In this document: positions 14,213 through 21,461 of the stretch, piece after piece | Numbering within the stretch: position 1 is the first letter of the stretch | Layout of the letters: each line of letters begins with the position of its first letter | Source: Candidatus Symbiothrix sp. | GTDB taxonomy: Bacteria > Bacteroidota > Bacteroidia > Bacteroidales > Azobacteroidaceae | DNA: 21,461 bases | Direction: 5' to 3' | Assembly: GCA_031284765.1 (NCBI GenBank) | Contig: JAITXK010000129.1 | Location: 1-21,461 of the forward strand | Made by a program: the position numbers and the translations under genes | The notes under the pieces: model-generated | Told to the model about the DNA's origin: nothing | What the model saw: only the letters and a program-made list of their open reading frames with translations | Databases searched by the model: none

Positions 14213-15007
14213 TTACATGTAATTTACAGGATTTACATTCACTTTTGAAAAATGAATCGCAAAGTTAGGTATTTTTTTCGAGATAATATCAAAAAATATT
14301 TCTTTTGTACAATACTCTGTTTCATAGTGTCCCAAAACGGCCAAAAGAAGACGATCTTCCACATCGTAATAATCGTTGTAGCGGGCTTCTCCAGTCAGAA
14401 ACACATCGGCGCCTTGTTGAATGGCATCGGGAATTAAAAAGGCTCCACTGCCTCCACATAACGCCACTTGACGAATCGTTTTGCCTGTCAAAGGGGAATG
14501 TTGCAGTGTTTCCAAGTGAAAAATCGCTTTGAGGCGTTCCAAAAAAGACATTTCGTCTTCTTCGGCCAATAATTCACCCACAACGCCCGAACCCAGTGCA
14601 TCAGGAAACAGACTGTCTTTTTGCGGTCGCAACACACGGACATTCTGCAAGCCGATTTTTTCAGCTAAACAGAAACTCACGCCTCCGTACGCATTGTCCA
14701 AATTGGTGTGAGCGGAATAGATCACCAAATCGTTTTTGCAGGCTTTTATTACGCAACGTTCGATATAAGTTTTACCGGTCAGTGTCCGCAAGGGCTTGAA
14801 TAACAAGGGATGATGCGAAAGGATAAGGTTGCAATCCAAATCAATGGCTTCGTCCACCACCTCTTCGGTTACGTCTAAACACAACAGAATACCCATAGCC
14901 TGTTGATTGATATTTCCAACCTGCAAGCCGGAATTATCAAAATCGTCTTGCAACGCTAACGGAGCAAAACGCTCTATTTCCGATGTGATTTGAGCAATAG
15001 TCATCAT
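14213..15007 (-). CDS. Nif3-family dinuclear metal protein
   Basis: This 264-residue protein belongs to the Nif3/YbgI/YqfO family, cytosolic proteins that form hexameric rings with two metal ions per subunit. Some databases call it GTP cyclohydrolase I type 2, but the physiological reaction is uncertain. Metal-binding residues are visible: SHHPLLF (64-70), SAHTNLD (98-104) and GHYETE (226-231). The length matches the short, E. coli YbgI-like form; the PII-like insertion of the B. subtilis type is absent. Two adjacent ATG codons (15005-15007 and 15002-15004) are both possible starts. It begins shortly after a strong terminator, so it needs its own promoter; a run resembling TATTTTTTG, one base longer than the -7 consensus, overlaps the terminator arm. 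The zinc-ribbon gene follows 6 bases after its stop. Confidence 0.94.
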   Translation of the reverse strand: MMTIAQITSEIERFAPLALQDDFDNSGLQVGNINQQAMGILLCLDVTEEVVDEAIDLDCNLILSHHPLLFKPLRTLTGKTYIERCVIKACKNDLVIYSAHTNLDNAYGGVSFCLAEKIGLQNVRVLRPQKDSLFPDALGSGVVGELLAEEDEMSFLERLKAIFHLETLQHSPLTGKTIRQVALCGGSGAFLIPDAIQQGADVFLTGEARYNDYYDVEDRLLLAVLGHYETEYCTKEIFFDIISKKIPNFAIHFSKVNVNPVNYM

Positions 15008-15027
15008 TATATATCATGCATGTACAC

Positions 15028-15065
15028 AAAAAATACTCCGATGAAACAGCATTGGAGTATTTTTT
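15028..15065. terminator. Strong bidirectional intrinsic terminator after secG
   Basis: AAAAAATACTCC (15028-15039) and GGAGTATTTTTT (15054-15065) are perfect inverted repeats of 12 bases. Inside them a G-T pair and ATG/CAT extend the stem to about 16 pairs around an AAACAG loop. With A tracts on one side and T tracts on the other it can work in both directions. On the minus strand it lies about 20 bases past the secG stop and ends the thrA-to-secG transcript, insulating nif3. Confidence 0.88.
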
Positions 15066-15085
15066 ATACGTATTGTAACCATCCA

Positions 15086-15439
15086 TTATTCTGCCGCCGG
15101 AGCATTCTCGGCCGGAACTTGGTCGAAGGCAGAAGGCAATGCTTGCGTATCCTGAGGCTGCGGAATCGTTTCGATAATATCTTCTTTGATAATTGAATCT
15201 TCACCGGCAGAAGAAGAACGCGGAGTAAAAATGGTTGCTATAATACAGAATACCACTAATAAACCGGCTAACCACCAAGTTGTTTTTTCAAGAAAATCGG
15301 TCGTCTTACGCACGCCCATTACTTGGTTGGAAGATGCGAACCCAGCCGCCAAACCGCCACCTTTGGAATTTTGTATTACTACAATAAGAACTAAAAAAAT
15401 AGCTAAAATCACTATCAGAATGGTAAAAAAATAGTACAT
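15086..15439 (-). CDS. secG: Protein translocase subunit SecG
   Basis: SecG is a small inner-membrane subunit of the SecYEG channel that aids SecA-driven export. The 117-residue protein shows the family layout: membrane segment 1 (about 2-22), the glycine-rich cytoplasmic loop with VIQNSKGGGLAAGF and SNQVMGVRKTTDFLEK (21-52), and membrane segment 2 (about 54-71). An acidic, proline-containing tail of about 45 residues follows, longer than in E. coli SecG and of unknown role. The ATG at 15437-15439 lies 3 bases after the stop of the TPR gene, so the two are probably co-translated. It is the last gene before the strong terminator. Confidence 0.96.
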   Translation of the reverse strand: MYYFFTILIVILAIFLVLIVVIQNSKGGGLAAGFASSNQVMGVRKTTDFLEKTTWWLAGLLVVFCIIATIFTPRSSSAGEDSIIKEDIIETIPQPQDTQALPSAFDQVPAENAPAAE

Positions 15440-15442
15440 TTT

Positions 15443-16198
15443 TTATTTTATATTATTTGTGTTAATAATCAATTTCTCTAAAAATCTAATTTGATCTGCA
15501 AAGTAAATATTTTTTTCCGGATAAATCAAATTTAATTTATGTATTATTTCCAACGCCTTGTCATATTTCTTTTGCTTGATGTATATTTTTGCCAATGTTT
15601 CGGTCAAAAAGCCCGATTTGCTGACCGATTCCTCTTCCGGAGGAGTTTCTTCAACCAGTGCTTCAGGCTCTTTTGTTAAATTGATTTTGATGGGCGAATG
15701 TTTGTCTTCTTCCAAAAATTTATCAATGGTTGACTGATCCTTAAAACTTACCGGTTCCTGTGTTTGAGCAGGCGCTTCTTGCATGAGAGATGTCAAATAA
15801 TCGGTGGTGGCAGCAGGGGCTATATCCACGACAGGTTGTTCAATTGGACGGTTGTTCTCCTTGGAAGTTTCCTGTTTCCCCGAAAGAAAGAAATCAACCA
15901 ACTCGAACGAAGAATAGAATGTTTCTTCTTCTTTTTCCAATTTGGCAATCATTTCCGGCGGAAAGGCTTCTTTTTCTATCCAATAAAATAATTTTCTTCG
16001 ATCGCCCACATAGCAAGCTGTTTTTCGCAGAGCGGCATTAAACCGGCTGTCTTTTTCAGCTTTCAAATTCAATGTATTCAGTACCTGGGCCGTTTGAAAA
16101 TAGGGATACTCCGCCAATAATGCCGATAAATCCGACAAAGTTTCCCTGGTATAAGGAATTTTGCCTTGCATTAATCCGATAATTTCTCCCGCTTGCAT
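15443..16198 (-). CDS. TPR-containing protein of the lptE-secG operon
   Basis: The 251-residue protein has an N-terminal helical region (about 1-110), a low-complexity acidic and proline-rich middle (about 110-195), and at the C-terminus at least one tetratricopeptide-like repeat (FLTETLAKIYIKQKKYDKAL, followed by EIIHKLNLIYPEK). No signal peptide or membrane segment is evident, so it is probably cytosolic. TPR regions bind other proteins; the partner is unknown. It lies between lptE (33 bases upstream) and secG (3 bases downstream), an order familiar in Bacteroidetes, suggesting a link with export or outer-membrane biogenesis, but this rests on context. Confidence 0.82.
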   Translation of the reverse strand: MQAGEIIGLMQGKIPYTRETLSDLSALLAEYPYFQTAQVLNTLNLKAEKDSRFNAALRKTACYVGDRRKLFYWIEKEAFPPEMIAKLEKEEETFYSSFELVDFFLSGKQETSKENNRPIEQPVVDIAPAATTDYLTSLMQEAPAQTQEPVSFKDQSTIDKFLEEDKHSPIKINLTKEPEALVEETPPEEESVSKSGFLTETLAKIYIKQKKYDKALEIIHKLNLIYPEKNIYFADQIRFLEKLIINTNNIK

Positions 16199-16231
16199 AC
16201 CTGTTTTACTTTATTATTTTAACTTATTATA

Positions 16232-16738
16232 TTACCAATTGCCGACAGTCGCATTATAAATCATATCCACTAATTCGTCCACCAGTTCACCGACAAGACG
16301 GTCTTGCACTTCATCAATGGATTGCGTACTGTCAAATTCTTGAAATGCCGAAAAACTTTGATCCACATCGCTGTTTGCCTCTTTGTGATTGGTGTATTTG
16401 ACGTGTACCGTAATCGTTAAACGCGTCCTTGATGCATACGCATCGTCTTTGACGGCTGTGCCTTGAAACGTATAGCCAGTTATTTCACCTTCGATTTCAA
16501 TATCTCCATTAGTATTAACGTTTGTCAGACGTGTTTGTTCAACAAAACGCTTGCGTAAAGCCTGATCGAAGGTTTGCGCCAACAAGGGATTGCCCGCTGT
16601 TCGATTCGGGAACTCCTGTATAGTAATGGTTTTTACCATCTCGTAATTCAGTTTCCCTCCTTGAAATGAATAGGAAATACTGCACGAATATAGCAGAACC
16701 AAGCCTAAAAACAAGATAAATATGTTAAATTGTTTCAT
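16232..16738 (-). CDS. lptE: LptE-family outer-membrane lipoprotein
   Basis: LptE forms a plug in the LptD barrel and helps put lipopolysaccharide into the outer leaflet of the outer membrane. The 168-residue product has a lipoprotein signal ending in LLYSC, with C19 the likely lipidated residue, followed by SISYSFQGGKLNYEMVKTITI, typical of Bacteroidetes LptE proteins. The mature part has the expected size and alternating strand/helix character. The start ATG (16736-16738) lies 11 bases after the sigma-54 activator's stop. No lptD is in the window. Sequence similarity to proteobacterial LptE is low across this family, so the symbol rests on the Bacteroidetes family pattern and operon position. 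Confidence 0.88.
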   Translation of the reverse strand: MKQFNIFILFLGLVLLYSCSISYSFQGGKLNYEMVKTITIQEFPNRTAGNPLLAQTFDQALRKRFVEQTRLTNVNTNGDIEIEGEITGYTFQGTAVKDDAYASRTRLTITVHVKYTNHKEANSDVDQSFSAFQEFDSTQSIDEVQDRLVGELVDELVDMIYNATVGNW

Positions 16739-16749
16739 CGTTTATCCAT

Positions 16750-17994
16750 TTACACATCTTCTAATTCGTATTCCTTAATCTTTCGATACAAAGTTCGCTC
16801 GGAAATTTTCAAATCCTGAGCGGCATTGCGTCGTTTGCCGTTGTGGCGTGCCAGGGACTGTATAATCAGTTCCCGCTCCACTTCTTCCAATGAGCGCGGG
16901 CGTTCCAATTCTTTTTCTTCCCGCACTTCGTCGGCATATTGAACCGATTCCTCTTCGGGATGCAGACGCGAAGCAACGCTCAACACGGCATCATCGTGTT
17001 GAGAAACAAAATCCTCATGAATCATTGCCGGAGTTATGCCGAACGTGCTTGATCCACTGTTATTGACCCATTCAGGAACTAATTTTTTCAAATCGTGAAT
17101 ATCCTTTCTCATATCGTACAGGATTTTGTACAGGATTTCCCGCTCGTTGGCAAAAGATGTTGCATCCGATTCCTGCGGGATAATCGCCGGCAATTGTTCC
17201 AAATCGGGTACGGAAAGATAGGTTTTCAAGTGTTCGACCGATATTTCGCGGTCCTGTTCGAAAATGGACATGCGTTCGGTAATGTTTTTCAATTCACGCA
17301 CATTGCCCGGCCAACGGTATTTAAGCAAAATTATTTTGGCTTCATTGGACAATTGCAGAGCCGGAGTATGGTATTTATCGGCAAAATCGGAAGCAAATTT
17401 CCGGAACAGCAAATAAATATCATCGCGCCGTTCGCGCAAAGCAGGAATGGTAATCGGCACGGTATTCAAACGATAGTACAAATCTTCGCGGAATTTGCCA
17501 TGACGGATAGCCCGCCATAAATCCACATTGGTAGCAGCCACCACGCGGACATCCGTTTTCAGCACTTTGGAAGAACCGACTTTGATAAATTCGCCGTTTT
17601 CGAGTACCCGCAACAACCGTGCTTGCGTGGCCATAGGCAATTCGCCGACTTCGTCCAGGAAAATCGTGCCTTTATCGGCGACTTCAAAATAGCCTTTCCG
17701 GTCGGATAATGCACCTGTAAAAGAGCCTTTTTCGTGTCCGAATAATTCGGAATCAATGGTACCTTCGGGAATTGCACCGCAATTGACGGCAATATAAGAA
17801 CCATGTTTTCGCGAACTGTTTTGATGAATGATTTGCGGAAAAGCTTCTTTTCCGACACCGCTTTCGCCGGTAATCAACACCGTGAGGTCGGTCGGGGCAA
17901 TGAGTAATGCCTTCTCTATTTCGCGGTGCAACAGAGGGCTGTTGCCGATAATTCCGAAACGTTGTTTAACCGATTGTATGTCTGTTGAATTCAT
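16750..17994 (-). CDS. Sigma-54-dependent activator without a sensor domain
   Basis: The 414-residue protein is a bacterial enhancer-binding protein that remodels sigma-54 RNA polymerase by ATP hydrolysis. It starts almost directly with the AAA+ domain: Walker A GESGVGKE (43-50), the sigma-54 contact loop GSFTGA (90-95, alanine replaced by serine relative to GAFTGA), Walker B GTIFLDEVGE (109-118), arginine-finger region FREDLYYRL (168-176) and RWPGNVREL (227-235). A linker of about 100 residues leads to a C-terminal Fis-type helix-turn-helix (NGKRRNAAQDLKISERTLYRKI). No receiver, PAS or GAF domain is present, so its signal input is unclear; regulation by protein partner or by level is inference. 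Its ATG overlaps the thrA stop by four bases (ATGA), and lptE follows 11 bases later. Confidence 0.95.
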   Translation of the reverse strand: MNSTDIQSVKQRFGIIGNSPLLHREIEKALLIAPTDLTVLITGESGVGKEAFPQIIHQNSSRKHGSYIAVNCGAIPEGTIDSELFGHEKGSFTGALSDRKGYFEVADKGTIFLDEVGELPMATQARLLRVLENGEFIKVGSSKVLKTDVRVVAATNVDLWRAIRHGKFREDLYYRLNTVPITIPALRERRDDIYLLFRKFASDFADKYHTPALQLSNEAKIILLKYRWPGNVRELKNITERMSIFEQDREISVEHLKTYLSVPDLEQLPAIIPQESDATSFANEREILYKILYDMRKDIHDLKKLVPEWVNNSGSSTFGITPAMIHEDFVSQHDDAVLSVASRLHPEEESVQYADEVREEKELERPRSLEEVERELIIQSLARHNGKRRNAAQDLKISERTLYRKIKEYELEDV

Positions 17995-20429
17995 CTGATA
18001 TTTGCAATACTTATAATGTCTGAAAAAACACCGGCAGCGGTAACAGCCGCTCCAGCACCATATCCCTTGATAATCATCGGGTATTCGTTGTATCTTTCGG
18101 TGGTAATCATGATAATATTGTTGCTCCCTTCCAATTCATAAAATGGATGCGTGTGGTCAACGGCTTGCAGGCCGACCGAACAGGTTCCAAAATCCATTTC
18201 GGCCACAAACCGGTATTTCTTGCCTTCGGCTTCCAATTGACGGCGTTTTTCTTCAAATTCGGCATCCAATTCAGGAATCATACGCCAAAAATCATCCAGT
18301 GAACCTTGAAAATAGGTGTCGGGAACAAATAAATGTTTTTCCACATCATCCTGATTGATTTCGTAACCGGCTTCGCGTGAAAGAATGACCAATTTCCGGA
18401 TCACATCTTTCCCGCTTAAATCAATGCGCGGGTCGGGTTCAGCAAATCCGGCTTTTCGTGCCATTTCAATGGCTTTACTCATCGGAATCTCTTTGCTGAT
18501 AGTGTTGAAAATAAAATTCAAGGTACCCGACAAAACGGCTTGCAATTTCAAAATTTTATCGCCGCTGTGAGTCAAGGCATTCATGGTGTTGATGATGGGC
18601 AATCCTGCACCGACATTCGTTTCAAAAAGATACTTCGCTCCGGTTTTGCGAGCGGTTTCCTTCAAATGATTGTAATGCTCATAATCGGACGAAGCCGCAA
18701 TTTTATTGGCCGACACCACCGAAATGTTGTGTGCCAACAAGTTTCCATATAAATTGGCAATATCGGGACTTGCCGTACAATCGACAAACACCGAATTAAA
18801 AATATTCATTTTTAGGATTTCTTCGCTCAACACTTCGGCCGAACTATCCACACCTTGTTCTTTCAAATCCTGAATACAAGTATCGGGATTCAAACCGTCC
18901 CGATTGAGCAACAGTTTTTTGGAATTGGCTACACCTACAATTCTTAATTTCAACCGGTTATGTTCAGCCAATGTTTTTTGCTGACAACTGAATTGTTCAA
19001 TCAAACGTCCGCCGACCGTACCAATACCGACGATAAAAAGATTTAAAACCTGATATTCCGACAGGAAAAACGAATCGTGAATCGAATTTAAAGCCTTGCG
19101 CAGAAATTCTTTTTTAATAACAAACGAAATATTGGTTTCGCTTGCACCTTGCGCACAAGCAATTACGCTGATACCACTTCGCCCCAGTGTACCGAACAAT
19201 TTGCCGGCAATGCCGGGCGTATATTTCATGTTTTCGCCTACAATGGCCACGGTTGCCAAGCCTTTTTCCGCAATAATATTGTGGATTTCTCCTTGATTGA
19301 TTTCCAAACAGAATTCTTTTTCCAATACTTTGACGGCCAAATCGGCATCGGCATTCTTTACGGCAAACGAAGTTGTGTTTTCGGACGAAGCCTGCGAAAC
19401 CATAAATACACTGATTCCCGCTTCGGATAAAGCCTTGAAAATACGGAAATTAATTCCGATAACGCCCACCATTCCCAAACCGCGAACGGTTACCAAACTG
19501 GTATCATCAATAGATGAAATGCCTTTGATTAACGATTTTCCATTGATACTTTTGTCGCGCACAATGTAAGTGCCCGGCGCTTCGGGGTTAAAGGTATTCT
19601 TAATTAATATAGGTATATTGGAGTGGTAAGCAGGAAAAATAGTCGGCGGAAAAATTACTTTAGCGCCAAAATTACTCAATTCCATGGCCTCCACGTAGCT
19701 CAATTCTTCGATGACGTAGGCGCTGTTGATGACGCGCGGGTCGGCGGTCATGAAACCGTCCACGTCCGTCCAGATTTCCAAAATATGGGCATGTAAGGCG
19801 GCAGCCAAAATAGAAGCGGTGTAATCGGAACCGCCTCGTCCCAAATTACTGATCTCATCGGTATTTTTGTCGGCGGCAATAAAACCGGGAACGACTGAAA
19901 TGCGGGGCAAATCAATAAAAGTCTTTTGTATCAACTCGTTGGTTTCGGCAAAATCAACAATGTGTTTTTTGAATTGTTTTTCGGTTTTGATGAATTGGCG
20001 GGCATTGAACAAGCGGGAATGATCCAATAAAGCCGCCACAATCAATGAACTCAACCGCTCGCCGTAGCTAACGATAATATCCGAGGTTTTTTGCGATAAA
20101 TCTTGAATCAAAAAAACGCCTTGATAAATATTTTCCAGTTCATTGAGTAAAGTGTCAATTTGTTTCAATACAGTCTTCTGCTTTTCGGGGCCGGTAATTA
20201 CACCTTCCACCATGGAGCGATGGCGTGCTTGCAACTGTTTGAATTCTTTTTTATAGGCTTCATCGCCTTGTAAAGCCAATTTAGCTGTATGCAACAACTG
20301 GTCGGTAACGCCACCCAAAGCAGAAATAACGACAACTACCGACTCTTCTACCGATTCGACAATTGCTTTCACTTTTAATATACTTTCTACGGAACCAATG
20401 GACGTTCCGCCAAATTTCATTACTTTCAT
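17991..20429 (-). CDS. thrA: Bifunctional aspartate kinase / homoserine dehydrogenase
   Basis: ThrA carries out the first and third steps of the aspartate pathway to threonine and methionine: phosphorylation of aspartate and reduction of aspartate semialdehyde to homoserine. In 812 residues it has the kinase domain (about 1-290; KFGGTS 5-10, GRGGSDYTA 198-206, TDVDGFMTADPR 221-232), an ACT regulatory region (about 305-455) that normally senses threonine, and the dehydrogenase domain (about 463-812; nucleotide loop GIGTVGG 468-474, VSANKIA 572-578, LSGTLNFIFN 633-642, EPDPRIDLSGKD 664-675). Length matches E. coli ThrA. No thrL-like leader or attenuator is seen; a DUF3467 gene ends 33 bases upstream. 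Its stop overlaps the activator gene's start. thrB and thrC are not adjacent here. Confidence 0.97.
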   Translation of the reverse strand: MKVMKFGGTSIGSVESILKVKAIVESVEESVVVVISALGGVTDQLLHTAKLALQGDEAYKKEFKQLQARHRSMVEGVITGPEKQKTVLKQIDTLLNELENIYQGVFLIQDLSQKTSDIIVSYGERLSSLIVAALLDHSRLFNARQFIKTEKQFKKHIVDFAETNELIQKTFIDLPRISVVPGFIAADKNTDEISNLGRGGSDYTASILAAALHAHILEIWTDVDGFMTADPRVINSAYVIEELSYVEAMELSNFGAKVIFPPTIFPAYHSNIPILIKNTFNPEAPGTYIVRDKSINGKSLIKGISSIDDTSLVTVRGLGMVGVIGINFRIFKALSEAGISVFMVSQASSENTTSFAVKNADADLAVKVLEKEFCLEINQGEIHNIIAEKGLATVAIVGENMKYTPGIAGKLFGTLGRSGISVIACAQGASETNISFVIKKEFLRKALNSIHDSFFLSEYQVLNLFIVGIGTVGGRLIEQFSCQQKTLAEHNRLKLRIVGVANSKKLLLNRDGLNPDTCIQDLKEQGVDSSAEVLSEEILKMNIFNSVFVDCTASPDIANLYGNLLAHNISVVSANKIAASSDYEHYNHLKETARKTGAKYLFETNVGAGLPIINTMNALTHSGDKILKLQAVLSGTLNFIFNTISKEIPMSKAIEMARKAGFAEPDPRIDLSGKDVIRKLVILSREAGYEINQDDVEKHLFVPDTYFQGSLDDFWRMIPELDAEFEEKRRQLEAEGKKYRFVAEMDFGTCSVGLQAVDHTHPFYELEGSNNIIMITTERYNEYPMIIKGYGAGAAVTAAGVFSDIISIANIR

Positions 20430-20462
20430 ATTTGAATATGGGCTTTCATACGTAAAAATGGA

Positions 20463-20768
20463 TTAAGCTTGCCCGATAGGGCCGACAATGGGTGTATTAA
20501 AACCCGGTTGTTGCATTTTGATTTCTCCGAATTGCGCTTCGTATTTGTTAATATTGTCTATGATCGCGTGCATCAATCGTTTAGCATGTTCGGGTGTGAG
20601 AATAACCCGCGATTTGACTTTCGCCTTGGGCGTACCCGGCAACATACTGACAAAATCAAGTACAAACTCCGATGAAGAATGAGCAATAATTGCTAAATTA
20701 GAATAAATACCCTGAGCAATTTCATCCGAAAGCTCTATTTGGATATTGTTTTGTGGCTGCTTTTCCAT
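20463..20768 (-). CDS. DUF3467 protein
   Basis: The 101-residue product is a typical Bacteroidetes DUF3467 protein, beginning MEKQPQNNIQIELSDEIAQG and containing YSNLAIIAHSSSEFVLDFV, PGTPKAKVKSRVILTPEHAK and NINKYEAQFG. The family is small, cytosolic and uncharacterised. The reading frame is open back to a TTG at 20807, but the ATG at 20766-20768 matches the usual family start, so it is preferred. A TAATTTTG -7 match lies 43 bases upstream. The stop is 33 bases before thrA on the same strand, so the two may share a transcript. The function cannot be inferred. Confidence 0.9.
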   Translation of the reverse strand: MEKQPQNNIQIELSDEIAQGIYSNLAIIAHSSSEFVLDFVSMLPGTPKAKVKSRVILTPEHAKRLMHAIIDNINKYEAQFGEIKMQQPGFNTPIVGPIGQA

Positions 20769-20811
20769 TATATTTTTTAATTTATCTGCCAAAATGACCT
20801 GTTTCAATCGA

Positions 20812-20819
20812 CAAAATTA
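20812..20819 (-). promoter_or_regulatory. Possible -7 element of DUF3467 (and thrA), TAATTTTG
   Basis: On the minus strand TAATTTTG matches TAnnTTTG and ends 43 bases before the DUF3467 ATG. The nearest TTTG upstream is only 12 bases away, too close for a -33 element. If real, it could be the main promoter for the run of genes from DUF3467 to secG, since no other promoter was recognised before thrA. Confidence 0.35.
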
Positions 20820-20851
20820 GTGATAATTATTCAAAAAAACGCATAAACTCC

Positions 20852-20872
20852 AAAAATACTCCGAAGGGTGTT
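20852..20872 (-). terminator. Weak terminator candidate after guaA
   Basis: On the minus strand, about 50 bases past the guaA stop, ACACC-CTTC-GGAGT can form a short stem with one mismatch (or a C-TTCG-G tetraloop core), followed directly by ATTTTT. The right arm CGGAGTATTTTT is identical to that of the strong terminator after secG, but the left arm is not a good complement, so this is either weak or decayed. Confidence 0.3.
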
Positions 20873-20924
20873 CTATTTCATGATTTATTTCGTTCCTCGA
20901 ATGAATTTCTGCCATTTGGATGAA

Positions 20925-21461
20925 TTACTCCCATTCAATCGTCGAAGGAGGCTTAGAACTAATGTCATACACTACCCTATTCACGCCACGCACTTTATTA
21001 ATAATTTCGTTGGAAATTTTCGCCAGAAACTCGTAAGGCAAATGCGCCCAGTCGGCCGTCATGGCATCGGCTGATGTTACGGCGCGTAGAGCTACTGCGT
21101 TTTCATAAGTACGTTCATCGCCCATCACACCCACCGATTGTACCGGCAATAAGACGACACCCGCTTGCCAAACTTCATCATATAAATTCCATTCGTGCAA
21201 TCCGTTGATGAAAATATCATCGGCGTCTTGTAAAATACGCACTTTTTCGGGAGTTATATCGCCCAAAATACGCACTCCCAAACCCGGGCCGGGGAAAGGA
21301 TGGCGTTTGATCAAGTGTTCTTTCATGCCCAATTCGCGTCCCACACGACGAACTTCATCTTTGAACAGCAAACGCAAGGGTTCCACCAATTTCAGATTCA
21401 TCTTTTCGGGCAAACCGCCAACGTTGTGGTGCGATTTGATGGTCGTCCCCGTAATCGAGAG
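20925..21461 (-). CDS. guaA: GMP synthase GuaA, C-terminal part (cut by window edge)
   Basis: GuaA converts XMP to GMP using ATP and glutamine-derived ammonia. Only the last 178 codons are present; the frame stays open to the window edge at 21461, so the gene is cut by the window and is not a pseudogene. The visible part starts just before TIKSHHNVGGLPEKMN and includes LVEPLRLLFKDEVR, RHPFPGPGLGVRILG, the GVMGDERTYENAVALRAV segment and the closing VVYDISSKPPSTIEWE. This covers the end of the ATP pyrophosphatase domain and the C-terminal dimerisation domain that helps bind XMP; the glutaminase domain lies outside the window. A TTG in frame at 21411-21413 is internal, not a start. Confidence 0.97.
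   Translation of the reverse strand, partial: LSITGTTIKSHHNVGGLPEKMNLKLVEPLRLLFKDEVRRVGRELGMKEHLIKRHPFPGPGLGVRILGDITPEKVRILQDADDIFINGLHEWNLYDEVWQAGVVLLPVQSVGVMGDERTYENAVALRAVTSADAMTADWAHLPYEFLAKISNEIINKVRGVNRVVYDISSKPPSTIEWE

Noticed and set aside
17095..17520. 141-codon plus-strand frame opposite the sigma-54 activator
   Set aside because: It is antisense to conserved AAA+ motifs; no independent support.
20769..20807. TTG start giving a 114-residue DUF3467 protein
   Set aside because: The family normally begins at MEKQPQNN; the extra 13 codons look like untranslated leader downstream of a -7 element.
21411..21413. TTG as start of a short guaA
   Set aside because: The frame continues upstream with clear GuaA sequence (TIKSHHNVGG), so this is an internal codon of a gene cut by the window.
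1..21461. CRISPR array, insertion sequence, prophage, toxin-antitoxin or defence island
   Set aside because: No regularly spaced repeats, transposase, integrase, phage gene or paired small toxin-antitoxin genes were found; the gene content is core apart from the ATPase at the left edge.

Overview
The window is ordinary chromosomal sequence from a member of the Bacteroidota, most likely order Bacteroidales; the genus cannot be fixed from the sequence alone. The main reasons are: several genes preceded by the Bacteroidetes-type -7 promoter element TAnnTTTG; few strong Shine-Dalgarno sites; and lineage-typical genes such as the lipoprotein form of TamA (TamL), a Bacteroidetes-type LptE lipoprotein, a DUF3467 protein, a C4 zinc-ribbon coiled-coil gene beside a Nif3-family gene, and a sigma-54 activator / lptE / TPR / secG block. 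Nearly all of it is coding and all complete genes look intact. No gap between genes exceeds 300 bases; the largest (about 260 bases) lies upstream of dnaA.

Layout, left to right. (1) 12-1205, minus: an AAA_14/DUF4143 ATPase of the accessory type, standing alone beside a minus-strand tRNA-Ser(GCU) at 1371-1460. (2) 1581-2612, plus: mltG, convergent with dnaA (2637-4040, minus); upstream of dnaA is an AT-rich gap with a short repeat, then typA (4301-6100, minus). (3) typA is divergent from tamL (6234-8555, plus), whose promoter is very well formed and lies almost on top of the start codon. (4) 8552-11608, minus: a tightly overlapped operon, lysA - membrane GT2 glycosyltransferase - conserved hypothetical. 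(5) 11714-13312, plus: a plugless outer-membrane beta-barrel, divergent from lysA. (6) 13355-15007, minus: nif3-like and zinc-ribbon genes, 6 bases apart. (7) 15086-20429, minus: thrA - sigma-54 activator - lptE - TPR protein - secG, ending in a strong bidirectional terminator; a DUF3467 gene lies just upstream of thrA. (8) 20925-21461, minus: the C-terminal part of guaA, cut by the window edge.

Functionally the window mixes core information processing (dnaA, typA, tRNA-Ser, guaA), aspartate-family amino acid synthesis (thrA for threonine/methionine, lysA for lysine) and envelope biogenesis (mltG for peptidoglycan, tamL and lptE for outer-membrane assembly, secG for export, the GT2 enzyme and the orphan barrel). 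lysA also links to the cell wall, since it consumes meso-diaminopimelate.

I looked for an undescribed system and did not find convincing evidence of one. The points most worth a second look are the near-leaderless tamL promoter, the altered DxD-like motif in the glycosyltransferase, the start/stop overlap of thrA with a sensor-less sigma-54 activator heading an envelope operon, and the orphan ATPase beside the tRNA gene.
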